This document shows positions 61,581-64,000 of a stretch of 64,000 bases of DNA, one piece after another. The notes beneath the pieces were generated by a model, which made no database searches, was not told where the DNA came from, and was given only the letters and a program-made list of their open reading frames with translations. The stretch is from NCBI RefSeq assembly GCF_014230055.1, contig NZ_JACHVA010000143.1:101191-165190 (forward strand), read 5' to 3'. Position 1 is the stretch's first letter. Every line of letters starts with the position of its first letter. This DNA is from Puniceicoccus vermicola. Its GTDB lineage: Bacteria; Verrucomicrobiota; Verrucomicrobiia; Opitutales; Puniceicoccaceae. Both the position numbers and the translations under genes were made by a program.

Positions 61581-61620
61581 CGTTCTAGCCGAGCCGAGGA
61601 ACGAGGCTCGGACTTGAACG
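61581..61620. repeat. Large stem-loop at the left end of the IS91-like element
   Basis: Nested arms CGTTC/GAACG and CCGAGCC/GGCTCGG enclose a 9-base loop and lie immediately after the truncated sulfatase. It may be the oriIS-type end of the element, which in this family lies 3' of the transposase gene, as it does here. Confidence 0.6.
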
Positions 61621-61676
61621 ATGGTTGGACAAGCCGCTGAGCGCCTTTGGTCTACGGTCGGCTTATGCGTTTTCTA

Positions 61677-61705
61677 TCAGGCTCGTTTTTGCCTGACCGT
61701 TTTTT
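61677..61705 (+). terminator. Rho-independent-like terminator
   Basis: TCAGGC, an 8-base loop, GCCTGA, then CCGTTTTTT. It is the strongest terminator-like hairpin in the window and lies within the left copy of the mobile element. Confidence 0.55.
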
Positions 61706-61895
61706 CCGGGCCGGAGATGACGGTTGGTTTTGGGTAGGTTTTCGAGAGATCGAGCTGACCCGGGGTAGTGGCGAAGGGCGTCCGATCGGTTTTTCGGGTC
61801 CTTATCTGTCGTATTTTTGGGATGGGCACAAAGTAGCTGGGGCTCCGGCGGGGCATCGACGGAGATCAACGGGGTGCGGCTGGTCATGGAAGAGT

Positions 61896-62337
61896 TCATG
61901 CGGCCACGGCGTGGAAGAAGTGTTCGTTACGATGGGCTGGAGGGGCCCGGGGCATCTTTTTGATTTTGCGCATGGGGCATCCGCAGCGCGGGCAGGCGAT
62001 CTCCCGTCCATGGACCGGTGTGGATTCCGGGGGTGGTTGGAGTTTGGCATCGAGCAGGAGCTGAAGCCATAGCAGGTTGGAGTTTGGCATCGAGCAGGAG
62101 CTGAAGCCATAGCAGGCGGGGCTTGCCCCGTGCGTGGAGGAATCCGCGGTAGCGGATGCGGTGGAAGCGCTCGGGCAAGGCGTGGAGGAGGAACCTGCGG
62201 ACGAACTCGACTCCGTTCATGACCCGGGGTTCGAAGGATCCGGTATCGCGGTTTTTGATACGGATACGGACGCGGTTTCCCTCGAGGGCGAGGATACGAT
62301 GATCGGAGATGACGCTGCGACGGATGTATTGCCCGAG
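61896..62337 (-). pseudogene. IS91-family transposase remnant (older copy)
   Basis: This copy repeats the 3' part of the transposase gene (62517-62925), with period about 622 bp. Residues such as LLLDAKLQPPPESTP and VHGREIACPRCGCPMRKIKK match. A 40-bp tandem duplication at 62037-62076/62077-62116 shifts the frame. The copy breaks off at 62337, where the second copy starts, so it lacks the catalytic domain. Confidence 0.8.
62037..62116. repeat. 40-bp perfect tandem duplication
   Basis: The 40-bp block beginning TTGGAGTTTGGCATCGAGCA occurs twice in a row, inside the transposase remnant. The intact copy downstream has it once. Confidence 0.9.
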
Positions 62338-62516
62338 GATGGCGGTTGGTTTTGGGGAGGTTTTCGAGAGATCGAGCTGACCCGGGGTAGTGGCGAAGGG
62401 CGTCCGATCGGTTTTTCGGATCCATTTCTGTCGTATTCATGGGGTGGGCACAGAGGAACCGGGCTCCGGCGGGGCATCGACGGAGATCAACGGGGTGCGG
62501 CTGGTCATGAAAGAGT

Positions 62517-63671
62517 TCATGCGGCCACGGCGTGGAAGAAGTGTTCGTTACGATGGGCTGGAGGGGCCCGGGGCATCTTTTTGATTTTGCGCATGGGGCC
62601 TCCGCAGCGCGGGCAGGCGATCTCCCGTCCATGGACCGGTGTGGATTCCGGGGGTGGTTGGAGTTTGGCATCGAGCAGGAGCTGAAGCCATAGCAGGCGG
62701 GGCTTGCCCCGTGCGTGGAGGAATCCGCGGTAGCGGATGCGGTGGAAGCGATCGGGCAAGGCGTGGAGGAGGAAGCGGCGGACGAACTCGACTCCGTCGA
62801 GGGTCCGGGTTTCGAAGGATACCGTATCGCGGTTTTTGATACGGATACGGACGCGGTTTCCCTCGAGGGCGAGGATACGATGATCGGAGATGACGCTGCG
62901 ACGGATGTATTGCCCGAGATACTTGACGGCGTTCTCGCCGTTTCCGGCCCGGTCGACATCGGCGTTCCAGTCGGTTTTGGCGAGCTTCCAGAACAGTTCG
63001 TCTCGGATCGGCCCGTGGTCCCGGAGGGCGTTCGTCAAAAGGGTGCGCAAGCGGATGGCCAGTGGCTGGGCGTGGATAAGGAACTTCGGACTCTTCGGAT
63101 GCTTGAGCTTCCAGCGCTCATCCAGACCAACGGCCGGGACGACGTAGTGGACGTGGGGATGGAAACGCATGTCCTGGGTCCAGCTCTGGTAGACCCCGAA
63201 GAAGCCGGCATGATCGAAGCGGCATCCGCGTGCGGGGTCGGCGAGGAGCTCGTTCAGAGCCCGGGCGCTGCAACCCATCAGCAGCTCCATAGCCTGCCGG
63301 TTGCCCAGCATCACGGACCGTAACTCCGAGGGCACCGTGAAGGTGACGAGGTAGTATGGAACTGGCAGGAGCTTGCCGAGTTGCTTGCGAACCCACTCTT
63401 GGGTATCGGCGGCTCCGCAGCGCGGGCAGAGCCGATGATTGCAACTGTGGAAGGCGTGGTGCTCGTGGCCGCATCCACAGGCATAGCGATGGCCTCCCAG
63501 AGCCGGGGTGCGGCACTGGAGGATGGCCTGCAAGGCCTTGCGCTGTTCCAGCCTCATGCGCGAGCCGTATCGCTCCCAGTAGGCCGGAGCGAAGCGCTCG
63601 ATCACTCTGGCCACGGTAAGCGGGCGTGACTCGCCCTCCCGCGGGCAGCGCAGCTGCCCGATTCCGGACAC
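62517..63671 (-). CDS. IS91-family Y2 (HUH) transposase
   Basis: This 384-residue protein has an N-terminal zinc-ribbon (CGCGHEHHAF, CNHRLCPRCGAADTQEWV). The HUH metal motif is in MRFHPHVHYVVPA and the tyrosine pair in VKYLGQYIRRS. It drives rolling-circle-type transposition of the element. The start is a GTG at 63671, immediately after the integrase stop; the next in-frame Met is 38 residues later. An identical 3' part occurs in the older copy to the left. Confidence 0.9.
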   Translation of the reverse strand: MSGIGQLRCPREGESRPLTVARVIERFAPAYWERYGSRMRLEQRKALQAILQCRTPALGGHRYACGCGHEHHAFHSCNHRLCPRCGAADTQEWVRKQLGKLLPVPYYLVTFTVPSELRSVMLGNRQAMELLMGCSARALNELLADPARGCRFDHAGFFGVYQSWTQDMRFHPHVHYVVPAVGLDERWKLKHPKSPKFLIHAQPLAIRLRTLLTNALRDHGPIRDELFWKLAKTDWNADVDRAGNGENAVKYLGQYIRRSVISDHRILALEGNRVRIRIKNRDTVSFETRTLDGVEFVRRFLLHALPDRFHRIRYRGFLHARGKPRLLWLQLLLDAKLQPPPESTPVHGREIACPRCGGPMRKIKKMPRAPPAHRNEHFFHAVAA

Positions 63672-63673
63672 TC

Positions 63674-63955
63674 TTAGCGGCGCAGGATCGGCTTGACCAG
63701 GGCGTCCACGTAGCCGATGGCCTCGATGTGATTGATCGGAGTGAGGTGGGTGTAGACGGTGGTCGTCTCGATGTGGGCGTGGCCGAGGTAGGATTGCAGT
63801 TGGTGCAGCGGCACCCCGGCAGCGGCCAGATGAGTCGCGAAGCTGTGTCGCAGGTTATGACAGGTGACCGCTTTGGTCACCCGCTCGGCCCGGGCCGCGG
63901 CCAACAGGCGCGTGCGCAAACTGTGCGGGTCTCCCGATTCACTACGTTCATTCCC
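63674..63955 (-). pseudogene. Tyrosine recombinase C-terminus, truncated
   Basis: The C-terminal catalytic part is present with HNLRHSFATHLAAAGVPLHQ, LGHAHIETTTVYTHL and the tyrosine in that block. An in-frame TAG at 63956-63958 blocks the frame upstream, so the N-terminal part cannot be read as one protein within this window. It sits directly 5' of the transposase gene, the usual integrase-transposase pairing of some IS91 elements. The region 63959-64000 is unassigned. Confidence 0.75.
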
Positions 63956-64000
63956 CTACGGCGGGACTGTGAGCATCGGCTCGTCGGCCCGGTGCATGCG

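Noticed and set aside
61802..62959. 385-residue minus-strand frame across both IS copies
   Set aside because: It runs in the wrong frame through two transposase copies and is highly repetitive; it is an artefact of the duplication.
63920..64000. Group II intron-like segment at the right edge
   Set aside because: The string looked vaguely familiar, but no intron domain could be folded or matched in 80 bp.

Overview
The window looks like chromosomal DNA of a Verrucomicrobiota bacterium, most likely of the Opitutales/Puniceicoccaceae type. This is inferred from gene content, not from a marker gene. The indicators are two very large Verru_Chthon-cassette (TIGR02600-like) prepilin-type proteins, a DUF1800/DUF1501 pair, PEP-CTERM-type surface proteins, several secreted beta-helix proteins, sulfatase remnants and a GH38 mannosidase. 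No rRNA, tRNA or CRISPR array was found. Shine-Dalgarno motifs are weak or absent at most starts.

Layout. 1-5.5 kb: a GH38 alpha-mannosidase cut by the left edge, a divergent AraC regulator, an AT-rich secreted protein and a ParD-like/RelE-like toxin-antitoxin pair. 5.6-9 kb: housekeeping genes rph, sucC and sucD, plus a half-size lycopene cyclase. 8.9-9.7 kb: a tandem array of about 149-bp units built from REP-like palindromes. 9.7-16.5 kb: a small membrane protein, an HPt protein, a degenerate histidine kinase, a methyltransferase and a SWIM/SNF2-helicase operon. 17-23.3 kb: DUF1800, DUF1501, a small secreted protein and the CCA-adding enzyme. 23.5-38.1 kb: polysaccharide module 1. 38.2-47.7 kb: a cca gene fragment, CidR-like LysR with lrgAB, a dense cluster of REP-like palindromes, an alanine symporter/sensor kinase/D-amino-acid aminotransferase run, phzF, a GNAT and a lipoprotein. 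48-61.6 kb: polysaccharide module 2. 61.6-64 kb: two nested IS91-family elements whose left end appears to have truncated a sulfatase gene.

The most interesting feature is that modules 1 and 2 mirror each other. Each has a LacI-family regulator, an NAD-dependent oxidoreductase, secreted parallel beta-helix proteins, a concanavalin-like or all-beta surface protein ending in an unusual IPE(L/M)S sorting tail, and a 1,100-residue-class prepilin-type protein paired with a small secreted protein of about 255 residues. Each also has its own palindromic operator family placed in front of the transcription units. In module 1 this is TTTAAC-N2-GTTAAA (four sites); in module 2 it is TGNAATGCATTNCA (five good sites and one weak one). 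I infer two separately induced systems for capture and breakdown of complex, possibly acetylated or sulfated, glycans. The pilin-like and PEP-CTERM-like proteins would be co-regulated parts of each system. The substrate cannot be read from the sequence.
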